Positions 25,737-35,348 of a DNA stretch of 64,000 bases are shown here, one piece after another. The stretch covers positions 124,001 through 188,000 of the forward strand of contig JABJJN010000011.1 of the NCBI GenBank assembly GCA_018660835.1. Direction: 5' to 3'. The number at the start of each line of letters is the position of its first letter. The first letter of the stretch is position 1. The position numbers were made by a program, and so were the translations under genes. Source of the stretch: Gemmatimonadota bacterium. GTDB taxonomy: Bacteria > Latescibacterota > UBA2968 > UBA8231. Under the pieces are notes generated by a model, which worked only from the letters and a program-made list of their open reading frames with translations, made no database searches and was not told the origin of the DNA.

Positions 25737-25770
25737 CGCTCGGGACAGCAAGCCTGGCATGGTGACGAGG

Positions 25771-28473
25771 TTAGTACTGCAGTGACGACACGGCTTTGCT
25801 GATCATAGCAAAAGCGGCACAGAACATTCCTATCAGCGACATCCCCACACCGAAGCCTACCGTCAGAACCATAGCGTATTGTCGCCACTGCTGCCGTCCA
25901 TACTTGCGCCAGAAGTAGAACCGTGCCAGCAGGGCTCCGAAGATCATCGGCAGCAGATTGTGCGGGATGCCCAGGACAGATTGTACGTAGCCCCAGATCA
26001 TGAAGATGGGTAGGCCAAAGAACGACATGGTGAAGTAGAAGACGAGGCCAAAGGCCCCGCCGAAGAGGATGATCGGCCACTTGTGACCCTTAAGTGGATG
26101 CCGAAAGTCCCGCTCATCTACCGCTCCGTCACCATCATCATCCTGCCCATTGACCAATTCCTCATCAACAAGCCCATCGCCATCATTGTCACGGCCATCG
26201 CCGGTGTAACGCAGATCTCTCCATAGTGCCATGAACAGCAAGGGACGATCCGCCGAACGCTGCAAAAACTCTCCGTCAAATGTCGGCAAGCGATCCACTT
26301 CGAAAAGGAACGCGAGAGAGTCGACTCCCACTCCACCATCCACCTGGGCACGAAAATTCGGATTCGCCGAGTTCACGACCTCACCCCGTTCCGGCCACAC
26401 AAGCTGGGGTGGTGGCTGCACGCTGTGTGAATCTCGAGAAGCGAACTCCCCGCCCCTCACCTGGGCCATGTCAACGACGCGAGCCGGGACCGCTGTGGGG
26501 GCTGCCCCCGAGCCGAAATTGCTGTAGAAATAACCGGTCTGGGACCATCGACCGTAAGTGCGTTTGTTTGGATCGGCAATGTCGACGTCATCCGTGACAC
26601 GCACACGCCAATACCACCATTGGCGATCCTGCAGATTTGAAGGGCTCCAAACGGCCTGGTCGGCCTCTACAAGCTCGCCCTCAACTTGCTCCCCCTCTGT
26701 CCACATTTGACTGTACATCGTACTCGAATAGAACAGGGCCTGATCAAATGCTTTCAGAGGCCACATCACCTGGGCATAGGGATAACTGTCCGATGGAATC
26801 GGACCCATCCGCCAAAGGAAACTCCAATACATCAGACTCACGGCGAAAACAATGGGTAGCATGAAGATCTCGGCCTTGAGCAGACTCGAAAACCGCATCC
26901 CCGTTAATTCGACAACACGAAATCCCTCGGCGTGGCCCCCATAGTTACGCGTCGGGAAGGGCACGAACCAGATGTCCACGCCGCGATAGCCGGTGAGGAA
27001 GATGATCGCTTCGTTGATGTAAGGAATTGATACTTCTCGCCCGATGAGCCCATCTAGACGGGCTGATACAAAAGACATGATCGGTGCATAGATGAATGCA
27101 ATTCCGAAAAACAGCAGCAGCATTCCCGTCGTCATCAGCGTCGGAAAGAGTGTCTTGGCAAGCACGATCGGATACAGGCCAGCGACAGCGAAAAGGACTA
27201 CACACACCCAGATATTGAAATCCCCACGACCAAGATGCTTCAGGCAATACCCACGTACTTCGGAGGGATGTCGGCACGTCGTATGTTGGCACGTCGCCGG
27301 ATAGCGCTTGCCTCCAGCCCCATCGATGAGACCGGTCTCATCAAGCTCATCACGGCGTCTTCGCCCCGTGGCCATCACCTGATAGACGCTGATGATGGTC
27401 ACCGCCAGGGTGATACCGATCGAAAATGCACGCCAGAAATCAACACCCGTAGCAATCTGTGTACGGATCGTGTCCATGCCGATGAGCCAACTCGGCAACA
27501 GGCCCTCAGCATAGAGAAAGGGACTGATGGCGGTGTGGAAGATGACACCGATAAAAGATCCGACGACACCCCAGAATGGCGCATACAGACCGGCCATGAT
27601 CGTGCCAAGACTCAGTGTGATTCCCAACGGCGCCGCTGGAATCAGATTGCCCAAATAGGGCGTCAGATCCCAGAATGGAATGGGGATCAGCATGATCTTC
27701 TTGCCGCCGAGGATCTCAGTAAACACGGGCAGGCCGACGTAAATCAGACCAAAGGCGCTGCCGATGATGGCGCCCACAGAAAATACGGGCCACTTCCACG
27801 TCTCCTGCTCGTCGCCACTCTCCTCGGCGAGGGCCATCGCCGACAGAGCAGACATAGGAGCCGTAGGAAAGGGCAGCTGTTCACGGTCCGATGTCAGTCG
27901 AAACAGCAGGTAACCGGAAGTAAACCAGGCAATGCGGCCAACGATGGTGCCCACCACGAGTAGGCCGATCGGCCAGATCCAGTCCTCGTGCAGGAATGTC
28001 CGCAGGGCCAACGCCTCTGAGTCAGGCGCCGGTACCCACCAGTCTGGTAGTAACCGCGAAATGCCGAATTGTTCAGCCTGTGCCGAGCGCACGAAATATT
28101 GCCGAAACAGAAGATCCAGAAATGCGCCTTCTTCGCGCGCCACCAACGCCGACGCAACATAGACGAGCAGGTATATCTCCTGTCGCCGCAGGGTCGTGAA
28201 AGAACGCTTGGCGACTTCAAGGAAGAGAATGACCGTCACCCATTGCGCCGCAGAGCCAATCGATCCGCCTGTCACCAGGCCCAGATACATCTCGCCCGGT
28301 GTCATGATCAGCGAGATGAAGATGACACCGATAATGGTTCGTAGAGTGAACCCCTCGGCAAACTGATCCGGCGGCTCCAGCAAGGAGCGAAACTCCTCCA
28401 CTTCTTCATACTGCTTCGAGCGCCGGCCCCGCCATCTGTCCATGAGGCCGCGTCGGGGTTTGTCCTCACTCAT
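25771..28473 (-). CDS. OPT-like multi-pass membrane protein with Cys/His cluster and extracytoplasmic insert
   Basis: 900 aa, third gene of the operon (4-bp overlap upstream). Residues 42-370 hold about seven helices with oligopeptide-transporter-like stretches (FPTAPMSALSAMALAEESGD, PYLGNLIPAAPLGITLSLG). A C395-X4-C400-X9-C410-X2-H413 cluster in a hydrophilic loop looks like a small zinc site. More helices follow (420-555). Residues 590-795 are a soluble domain: an FN3-like part (WWYWRVRVTDDVD ... WSQTGYFYSNFG) and two calcium-loop-like repeats DNDGDGLVDEE (762-772) and DDDGDGAVDE (778-787). Four terminal helices end the protein. Likely a transporter or envelope complex subunit; no named function. 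Confidence 0.75.
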   Translation of the reverse strand: MSEDKPRRGLMDRWRGRRSKQYEEVEEFRSLLEPPDQFAEGFTLRTIIGVIFISLIMTPGEMYLGLVTGGSIGSAAQWVTVILFLEVAKRSFTTLRRQEIYLLVYVASALVAREEGAFLDLLFRQYFVRSAQAEQFGISRLLPDWWVPAPDSEALALRTFLHEDWIWPIGLLVVGTIVGRIAWFTSGYLLFRLTSDREQLPFPTAPMSALSAMALAEESGDEQETWKWPVFSVGAIIGSAFGLIYVGLPVFTEILGGKKIMLIPIPFWDLTPYLGNLIPAAPLGITLSLGTIMAGLYAPFWGVVGSFIGVIFHTAISPFLYAEGLLPSWLIGMDTIRTQIATGVDFWRAFSIGITLAVTIISVYQVMATGRRRRDELDETGLIDGAGGKRYPATCQHTTCRHPSEVRGYCLKHLGRGDFNIWVCVVLFAVAGLYPIVLAKTLFPTLMTTGMLLLFFGIAFIYAPIMSFVSARLDGLIGREVSIPYINEAIIFLTGYRGVDIWFVPFPTRNYGGHAEGFRVVELTGMRFSSLLKAEIFMLPIVFAVSLMYWSFLWRMGPIPSDSYPYAQVMWPLKAFDQALFYSSTMYSQMWTEGEQVEGELVEADQAVWSPSNLQDRQWWYWRVRVTDDVDIADPNKRTYGRWSQTGYFYSNFGSGAAPTAVPARVVDMAQVRGGEFASRDSHSVQPPPQLVWPERGEVVNSANPNFRAQVDGGVGVDSLAFLFEVDRLPTFDGEFLQRSADRPLLFMALWRDLRYTGDGRDNDGDGLVDEELVNGQDDDGDGAVDERDFRHPLKGHKWPIILFGGAFGLVFYFTMSFFGLPIFMIWGYVQSVLGIPHNLLPMIFGALLARFYFWRKYGRQQWRQYAMVLTVGFGVGMSLIGMFCAAFAMISKAVSSLQY

Positions 28474-31400
28474 GCCAGCCCCCTCTCATCGACAAACACC
28501 GCATCCGATCCAGCTGCCAGCATTTTGCGCGCAGCGTCCTTGTGGTAGGCCTTGTCTCCATCTGCCATGGTATGCCAGAGAAGGAACTCCTTGCGCAAGG
28601 CATTGAAGAAGCCGGAGTTCACTCGCTGCCAGTATGTGTCCTGGCCACTGAGTCGCTGGATATAGACTTCAACGCCATAGGCACCTCTGGTCGAGCTTGG
28701 CGTGAATTCGATCTGCACAAACTGACTGACCCCCATGTCAAAAGGAGCCAGCCACAGTAGCAACTGCAGCGCCAACTCGCGTTGCCCTTGTGGGTTCTGG
28801 TCTGTAATGACGCGAACCTTGTCGGCATACAGAACGCCGATGGACTCCTCTCCGTACGCGTTAAAGAAGCCGGCGAGGAAGCCGGTGATCCCATCCACCT
28901 CGGTCTCCCCCACCATGAAGGGAAACTCGAAGCTCCATTCATCCCCTTCCGGCGGTGGTGGTTGCCAACGGCGTACTGTATCAGGAACCGCCGACCGCGC
29001 AGCCAACTGGGCCGGATAGAGCGTCGACAGCATGACGACGGCCATCACCATCAACGCTGAAACGATGGCGGCAAGAGACGAGTAGTTGAGGCTTAAACCA
29101 CTGAGCAGATCGAATGTGACCAGGACCTTGCCAAGTCCCTGGCCGAAGAGATAACCCAAGGTGACACCGATCACCGCATACACGCAGGCCTCAGCAATGA
29201 ACAACAAGGCAATGTGCATCGGTGCCAGCCCGACCGAAGAATAGATGCCGATTTCCCGAAAGCGTTCATAGACAGCCCCCATCATAGCATTCAACACGAT
29301 GAGGGCAGCGATCAGCATCGGCACCAACAGTGCCTCCATGCCTTCTACGGAGGTGATCCCCATGGAGGTGTAGGAGGCAACGGAGATCTGCTCGCCATCG
29401 CGAAGACCCGCAAACAACGTGCCCGTGATACGCACGAGATAGTCTTCAATCAGACTCTCGACAGGGGCGTCGGAGCGCAGTCGAATGCCAATGGAGCGCA
29501 GATCACCAAACACGACCTGCAGCGTGTTGTATGGCATGATGAGAACGTTCTCGGCCGACAAGTGCACGAAGGGCCGCACATCAAACTGAACTTCGTCCTC
29601 CACCACAACCATCGTCGGTCCAGCCCCCGGGCCCAGGGCATCCGTCGACGACATCTGGAAATCCGCCGGCGTCAGAGGTTCGCCATCGAGATCGGTGGCG
29701 GACTCGAAAATGGCCGCTTCGAACAGGCCAATCACCGCAAAGCGCTTGCCGAAAATCTGGACTTGCGCCGTACCCGCTTCGACTGCGGCAGAATCGATCC
29801 CGAGTGGCTCGGCCATTGCCATGGGCAGAAGGCATACTTCCTCATCTCCCTCAAGGAGCCAACGGCCCGCGACAAGATCGTTGCCTAATCCGGTAACCTC
29901 ACGCTCCTGGGGTGTAAGTCCCACCATCGCGGACGCCTGTACACTGACCGAATCCCACCGCACTTCGGTGTAACGTTTCTCCTCCTGGAAATAGGAGATA
30001 TACCACCCCCGTGGGGCGACGACACCATAGTTCTCAAAGTGTGAGCGAGCGTAGTCGAGATTCACCGTCATGAGGCCATTCCAGCCTCGATCTCTGATCA
30101 GAACACCTTCGTAGGTTCCCTCATGATCGAGGTTGAATACGAGGAATCGGACATCAGGCCGGAAAGAGGTGAAGGACAGGACGGTAAACGTGAGCAACGT
30201 CAGCGTCAGCAAGGTCAATCCCGTTCGCAAGCGACGACGCCGCATGTTGGAGATACCGAGGAGGAAGGCAGCATACGCCGCACTCAGGCGGCTGATATCC
30301 GTCTGATGGACCTTCGCCTTTGCCGCTTGAAATTCCTTGAGAAAGCGGTTGAAGCGGCTTGAGACCAGCCCCAGCACAAAGATGGCCATCGCCATGATAG
30401 CGAATGCCAGAAGAATGATCAGGGGATGGGCGATATCGAAGGCTGGATGAACTTGCGAAATCAGTGTCCAGATGACGAGCAGTAGCGCCCCAAATCCACC
30501 GATCTGCCAGCGCACGTCAGCAAAGGAAAACAGCAGGCGCTCGCCGAAAAAGGCGGCGGGAATCACGAGGGCAAGAAAGAAAACAATACCCGAGATCACA
30601 TCATTCAGCGTTGCCACCACCTCCGGATAGGCGCGCATGGTGACCCCGAGTCCAGCACGCACGTGGCCGATGTAGTCCGACCAGCGCAATTCATCTACCG
30701 CAGTCTGCGCATTATGGAGTAGTCGCTCGCCTGCTCCATGAAGCCGCGTCAAACGCTGATTTTCGATGGCGTGCGTTCGCATCATATGCAGACGAGCGTC
30801 ATTGAGATTCCACATGTCACGTAGTGCGAGCAATTCCGTTGGCAACATGGGGTGCGTCGACAGATCGTAGCCGACGCCTTTCGCTTCGACCTCGTTGGCA
30901 CCACCCTGGCTGTTGATGAACAACATCCTCTGGGTCGCCGTCCCGACGAGCATCTTCAGTCTACGATCATCCTCGTCCGCCTCTCGTGGTGCATAGATCA
31001 CAGCCAGATCCGTCGACCACAGGCCACCGAAGAAGTAACCGAATTGGCGTGGGGCGATGCCGCCATTGTCGATGATCTTCATCCCCCGGAGTCCGCGCAG
31101 AATATTTGGACTCGTCAACCCGTAAAGAGTCTTTGTCACAGTTGGAAAAACGACGATGGTCTTGGTGTCTGTTGCCCAGCGCACGGACCAGTTCAGGCGC
31201 CCACTAGAGAGGGCCTTGCCATGAAACTTCGCAGCACGAGTACTCAGGTCCGGGGCATAGACGACATCCCCTGTCTCTTCATCCAAACCGAAGGCATTGA
31301 TGGAACTGCCTCCCGTATACAATCCTGGAATCGTCGCTTCCCCTTCCTCATCCGTACGAAAGACCCTGCCATAGTCGACGCCCTTGTGCGTCCCTCCATT

Positions 31401-32975
31401 GACGAGGACCACCGCATTGGCAATCGCACGATCAGGGGTCTCACTGCGCCGGGGAAAGGCTCTTACTCTTACTCTGTGGGTACGCAACCGATCCTTCAGT
31501 ACGGGGCCAAAATCCTCCAACCCCGTAAACAGCGCCGTATCCGCGAAAGACGCTGACAACATCTGGCTGAGAAACCGGGCTTGTCGGTCCAGGTGATCGA
31601 ACTGCACTCGGTCAGGTGTATCAAGAGGCGTATTCACCTGAAACCGCGCGTCATGCACCGTGACGAAGGCCAACGCCGGTAGCCCCACATCGAGGGCGAC
31701 TTCGCTGTCGACGGACACACCGTCTGGCACGAAGGTGGACCAATCCATTCCTCTGATCGGGCTGATCCCATTCACGAGCACCCGTGACGGGTCGCGTCCC
31801 AGACCAGGAGCCACAGCCTCAGCGTAGCGCGTGAAGCGTCTCCCGAAGGGCACGAAAAAACGCTTGAGTCCAAAGTCGTAGGTGTTGTTCCAGATCCCTA
31901 GCTGGTCCGTCTTCGTCGACAGATCGAGGCTGATGAACAGTTTGGTTGGCAGTGGCTCGAGCAGACGCTTGGCATAGTAGGGATGTGTACGGATGTGCCG
32001 ATTCAGGAAATCGACGACACCACTCATCGCCTGGAAGTGGGCACCGGTGAACAGCAGCAGCACCGTACGTTCCGGCGGATGATCACGCAGATGGCGAGCG
32101 ACCTCGAGCAGAGCCGCCGCACTGCTGGCCGACTCGGCAGAAGGAGCCAATGAAGGCGTCGTCGCTACGCCATCGTAATAGGCCTGCACAATGATTCGAT
32201 CCCGCGCGAGTGTCGAATCTGTTCCAGGGATCTCAATCCACAGATTCCAGGCGGTGCGCTCACGCCAGTTCATGCGACTGTGCAGGCTCACATCAAGCTC
32301 CTCGCCAGGTGTGAGCAGACGCCGACGCAGTTTCTCCCCTTGGGCCGCATCAATCCAGAAGCGTGGAATATTGACAGGCTGCAACATCGACTTGTCTAGG
32401 GTCTGGCGATACGTCGCCTCATCCGGCGCGATAAAGACAGCCGCAACTGCCCCCAAAGCTGCCGCCCGCAGCCAGTGGTCCCAAGAGTCGAACTCCATCA
32501 GGGCGATACTACCGTCGAGACGACGCCCGTCGAAGTCTTCGTATTCGCCCTTGCCCAGATACACCAGTGGACCAGAGATGCCTGCAGGACCGGTCGTGGT
32601 CGTGCGCGGACCATTCGGCCACAGTCCATAGATTGTGAGATCCCGCGCTTCATCGAGCAAACGCAGAGTGCTGTGTCCCCCCACTTCAACGGGCACCGTC
32701 ACAGACAGGGTCTCTTGGCGAACCGCACCGAGGTCAAGATCCTCGATCTGCGTGCGAATCCAATTCGCCGCATGCTCAGCACCCGAGTGGCCCGTCAACC
32801 GCGACGCATGGGAAGCGAGCTCCTCAACAGTGGCACGAACGCGTTGCTGAGGGTCATCGATCTCGATAAGGCGGGTCGCACCCACAACACTGGCGCTCAA
32901 CAGCAGACCCAGCACGATACCGATCTGGCGGCAACCAGAATCCCATCCACCTCGCGTCTGCATGGGGTGTTTCAT
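28470..32975 (-). CDS. M28-peptidase-like (degenerate) domain fused to an FtsX/MacB-type permease
   Basis: 1501 aa. Signal-like helix at 17-33; residues about 40-475 are an M28 peptidase fold, with a PA-like insert (LDGSIALMEFDSWDHWLRAA). The zinc ligands are changed: His-x-Asp is YYD (266-268), the DDN-ASG turn is SAESASSAA (279-287), the catalytic Glu-Glu of FTGEE is Ala312-His313, and YHTPLDT is VNTPLDT (447-453). A middle region with further beta structure follows, helices at 792-870, then an FtsX module: first helix at about 916-938, a periplasmic domain, and three helices with MGAVYERFREIGIYSSVGL. It ends in a cytoplasmic domain. No ATPase partner is adjacent. Probably a mechanical or scaffolding membrane protein rather than an enzyme. 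Confidence 0.82.
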   Translation of the reverse strand: MKHPMQTRGGWDSGCRQIGIVLGLLLSASVVGATRLIEIDDPQQRVRATVEELASHASRLTGHSGAEHAANWIRTQIEDLDLGAVRQETLSVTVPVEVGGHSTLRLLDEARDLTIYGLWPNGPRTTTTGPAGISGPLVYLGKGEYEDFDGRRLDGSIALMEFDSWDHWLRAAALGAVAAVFIAPDEATYRQTLDKSMLQPVNIPRFWIDAAQGEKLRRRLLTPGEELDVSLHSRMNWRERTAWNLWIEIPGTDSTLARDRIIVQAYYDGVATTPSLAPSAESASSAAALLEVARHLRDHPPERTVLLLFTGAHFQAMSGVVDFLNRHIRTHPYYAKRLLEPLPTKLFISLDLSTKTDQLGIWNNTYDFGLKRFFVPFGRRFTRYAEAVAPGLGRDPSRVLVNGISPIRGMDWSTFVPDGVSVDSEVALDVGLPALAFVTVHDARFQVNTPLDTPDRVQFDHLDRQARFLSQMLSASFADTALFTGLEDFGPVLKDRLRTHRVRVRAFPRRSETPDRAIANAVVLVNGGTHKGVDYGRVFRTDEEGEATIPGLYTGGSSINAFGLDEETGDVVYAPDLSTRAAKFHGKALSSGRLNWSVRWATDTKTIVVFPTVTKTLYGLTSPNILRGLRGMKIIDNGGIAPRQFGYFFGGLWSTDLAVIYAPREADEDDRRLKMLVGTATQRMLFINSQGGANEVEAKGVGYDLSTHPMLPTELLALRDMWNLNDARLHMMRTHAIENQRLTRLHGAGERLLHNAQTAVDELRWSDYIGHVRAGLGVTMRAYPEVVATLNDVISGIVFFLALVIPAAFFGERLLFSFADVRWQIGGFGALLLVIWTLISQVHPAFDIAHPLIILLAFAIMAMAIFVLGLVSSRFNRFLKEFQAAKAKVHQTDISRLSAAYAAFLLGISNMRRRRLRTGLTLLTLTLLTFTVLSFTSFRPDVRFLVFNLDHEGTYEGVLIRDRGWNGLMTVNLDYARSHFENYGVVAPRGWYISYFQEEKRYTEVRWDSVSVQASAMVGLTPQEREVTGLGNDLVAGRWLLEGDEEVCLLPMAMAEPLGIDSAAVEAGTAQVQIFGKRFAVIGLFEAAIFESATDLDGEPLTPADFQMSSTDALGPGAGPTMVVVEDEVQFDVRPFVHLSAENVLIMPYNTLQVVFGDLRSIGIRLRSDAPVESLIEDYLVRITGTLFAGLRDGEQISVASYTSMGITSVEGMEALLVPMLIAALIVLNAMMGAVYERFREIGIYSSVGLAPMHIALLFIAEACVYAVIGVTLGYLFGQGLGKVLVTFDLLSGLSLNYSSLAAIVSALMVMAVVMLSTLYPAQLAARSAVPDTVRRWQPPPPEGDEWSFEFPFMVGETEVDGITGFLAGFFNAYGEESIGVLYADKVRVITDQNPQGQRELALQLLLWLAPFDMGVSQFVQIEFTPSSTRGAYGVEVYIQRLSGQDTYWQRVNSGFFNALRKEFLLWHTMADGDKAYHKDAARKMLAAGSDAVFVDERGLA

Positions 32976-35227
32976 ACCCAGAACACGGGATTATTGATCT
33001 TCCCCGTGATGTAGTCAATGATGAGCCAGAGACCATTGCACAGAACCTGACCAGCGATCAATCCAAGAAAGAATGACTGACTTCTCTTGTAGTTGGCCGC
33101 CCCACCGTAGCGAAGAATCAGGCGCTTGAGAAACCAGGCAACAAACACGTTGAACCAGACAAAGTTCATCATGTTGTTGGCGCCGATGGGAAAGCCGATG
33201 GGGTGGATCGGCCACCACGGCAAACGTTGTCGAAGAATCATCATCAAACTCATGATCGCCGCCCCGCCGCCGAGGAATCCCAGACCAGACCAATAGGTAC
33301 CCGTCGGTTCGATGTTTCTCAGCGCCGCATTGTAGGCATAGGCGGGTAGCCCCTGGAAAAACCAATTATTGAGATTGATTCCCCCGTGGCGATAGGCCAT
33401 GTGAAAAATCATCCACAGCGACCCCGATGCGCCGATTCCCAAGGCCAGCAGCATCGCCCAGAATACGACTCGCCTAGCCTGCGGTTCCATCTCCTCGATC
33501 ATCTTCAGGGCATTGGTACAGGTTGCCATAACGAAGATGCGGATGTCTGAGGACCATATGTAAGCCAGACTGAGATTCATGACCCCCACGGGACCGACCA
33601 TGGCCGAACCAACCCCCTGAACAACCAGATCTGACGCGATCATCGGTGAACGCACGGCGGCCAAACCTGCCTCGGCGACGATCCTGGTAATGCCAATAAA
33701 AATCAATAAGGCGAGTACAATGAATAGAATGGACACCCACAGAGGAGTACCCATAAACCAGAGCCAACTGGACATGACGGCGACGCCGCCAAGCAGTCCG
33801 ATCACAGCCCCACGATAGGAAAGGATCTCGTCCTGGTCGTTAACGTGAGGCGCACGCCCGAAGGCCTTGGCGAAGACATCGCGATAGTGCTCGCGACCGA
33901 TCCACAGTCCAATCAGCACCATCGCCAGCAGTGCACCAACGCCCTGGTACGCGAGAAAGGGGTAGTCTGACACGCCGAAGCCGATCTTCTGCGTCGACTT
34001 CAGACCGGATAGGACAAAGACTTCCTTTTCAATCTTCGACAACAGATGGAACACCCAGATCCCCGCGGCGATATTCGCATTGATGAAGTAAGAAAAACCG
34101 ATCATAGCGAAGGAGATCGTCATCTGTAGCGTCTGCCGACCCACGAAAGGAAATATCCACTGCAGAGGCATAACAGGAACGCCAGGACTGTAGGCGTGAA
34201 GCGCCTTGAGACTACCGATCAGTAGTGGGACGGACATCCCCAACCACATACTGGGGCGACGAAAGAAACCATTCACCAGGCGATCGGACTCCTCGCCACG
34301 GATCATGGCCAATCCTACCTGGGCAATTGGATAGGCCAGACGTTCACGCTCCATCCATTGGCGACGGAGGATGACGGCAATCGAGACCATTGTGACGTAA
34401 AGGGCCGTGAGGAAAAGCCCCCACCAGAGCAGTGGCTCGACCCAGGACCCATAGGGGATCTGATCCTGTGTGCCCACAGCAAGCCCCTCGTAGAACAAGC
34501 GACTTCCCGTACCATCGTCGACGAGCAGCTTCGTGGGTAGATGTGGAAACAGCTTCTCCTGCCAATGATTTTGTGGCGAGGCGAAGTAGAAGATGGCCGT
34601 GATAATGGGCAGGATCTGTTCACTCAAGCCCATCGTGCACAGAGCAGATACGATCAGTAACATCGCATACACGAGAACGAGCTCGGACCGATTCAGCGCC
34701 AGGGACGTCTTGCGAAGCGTCGCAACAAGATTGAGCCCCGCAGAGGCCAGTAGAAATGCCCCGAGGGACACGGCCGGTGACGCCGGATCAATTGAAGACA
34801 GCGGCCATCCGGCGTAAAGAATCCCTGACGTCGCCGTGACGGCCAAAATGCTGGCGCGCCAAAACGTCACCGAGCCCCACTTGAACAGCGTATTCAGGAC
34901 GCCGATCAGCAGCAGAAACAAGAAGATCGCACCGGGCGTACTGAAATCCAGCGACATGTAGGAGCCCCGGATGATCATGTTTCCATAGGGGGCGCCGATG
35001 GCGAGAAAGAAGCTGAGAAAAATTCCCACCCAGAAGCCACGCCAGGTCAATGCCTCGCGACCACCGACATCCAAATTGGCGTCACGCCGCGTCGCCAGGT
35101 AGCGTTGATATATCTGAGGAAGCTCTCTTTTCATCGCTCTGGCACACAGCCTTGCAAGGCGCCCGCCTGGATCGCTAAGATCCTGGGGAGTGCCGAAACG
35201 GGTCACAGTCGTTACGAATCGAGTCAA
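32972..35227 (-). CDS. DUF6785/OPT-like multi-pass membrane protein
   Basis: 751 aa, first gene of the operon. A basic cytoplasmic N-terminus (about 60 residues) is followed by about 14 helices with charged loops: GFWVGIFLSFFLAIGAPYGN, QWMERERLAYPIAQVGLAMI, the glycine-rich PFVGRQTLQMTISFAMIGFSY, RIVAEAGLAAVRSPMIASDL and HPIGFPIGANNMMNFVWFNV. Pattern and order recall the DUF6784/DUF6785 proteins common in Planctomycetota- and Latescibacterota-like genomes, themselves distantly OPT-like. Translation of the next gene overlaps by 4 bp. Transport substrate unknown; similarity to the 900-aa protein looks real but remote. Confidence 0.75.
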   Translation of the reverse strand: MTRFVTTVTRFGTPQDLSDPGGRLARLCARAMKRELPQIYQRYLATRRDANLDVGGREALTWRGFWVGIFLSFFLAIGAPYGNMIIRGSYMSLDFSTPGAIFLFLLLIGVLNTLFKWGSVTFWRASILAVTATSGILYAGWPLSSIDPASPAVSLGAFLLASAGLNLVATLRKTSLALNRSELVLVYAMLLIVSALCTMGLSEQILPIITAIFYFASPQNHWQEKLFPHLPTKLLVDDGTGSRLFYEGLAVGTQDQIPYGSWVEPLLWWGLFLTALYVTMVSIAVILRRQWMERERLAYPIAQVGLAMIRGEESDRLVNGFFRRPSMWLGMSVPLLIGSLKALHAYSPGVPVMPLQWIFPFVGRQTLQMTISFAMIGFSYFINANIAAGIWVFHLLSKIEKEVFVLSGLKSTQKIGFGVSDYPFLAYQGVGALLAMVLIGLWIGREHYRDVFAKAFGRAPHVNDQDEILSYRGAVIGLLGGVAVMSSWLWFMGTPLWVSILFIVLALLIFIGITRIVAEAGLAAVRSPMIASDLVVQGVGSAMVGPVGVMNLSLAYIWSSDIRIFVMATCTNALKMIEEMEPQARRVVFWAMLLALGIGASGSLWMIFHMAYRHGGINLNNWFFQGLPAYAYNAALRNIEPTGTYWSGLGFLGGGAAIMSLMMILRQRLPWWPIHPIGFPIGANNMMNFVWFNVFVAWFLKRLILRYGGAANYKRSQSFFLGLIAGQVLCNGLWLIIDYITGKINNPVFWV

Positions 35228-35348
35228 TGGGCGCGACGGTGTGAATCACGCTATGGTTGAGGACCCTGACTCTGTTGGAAAGGAATCTCAACGATAGCTG
35301 AACGGTGGCCCCTTACGCAATCGCTATTCCAAAGGAAAGACGACCACT

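Noticed and set aside
27235..27963. 242-codon plus-strand frame inside the 900-aa membrane protein gene
   Set aside because: Antisense to a clear coding region; the residues are His/Arg/Asp-rich with no fold, as expected for a shadow frame.
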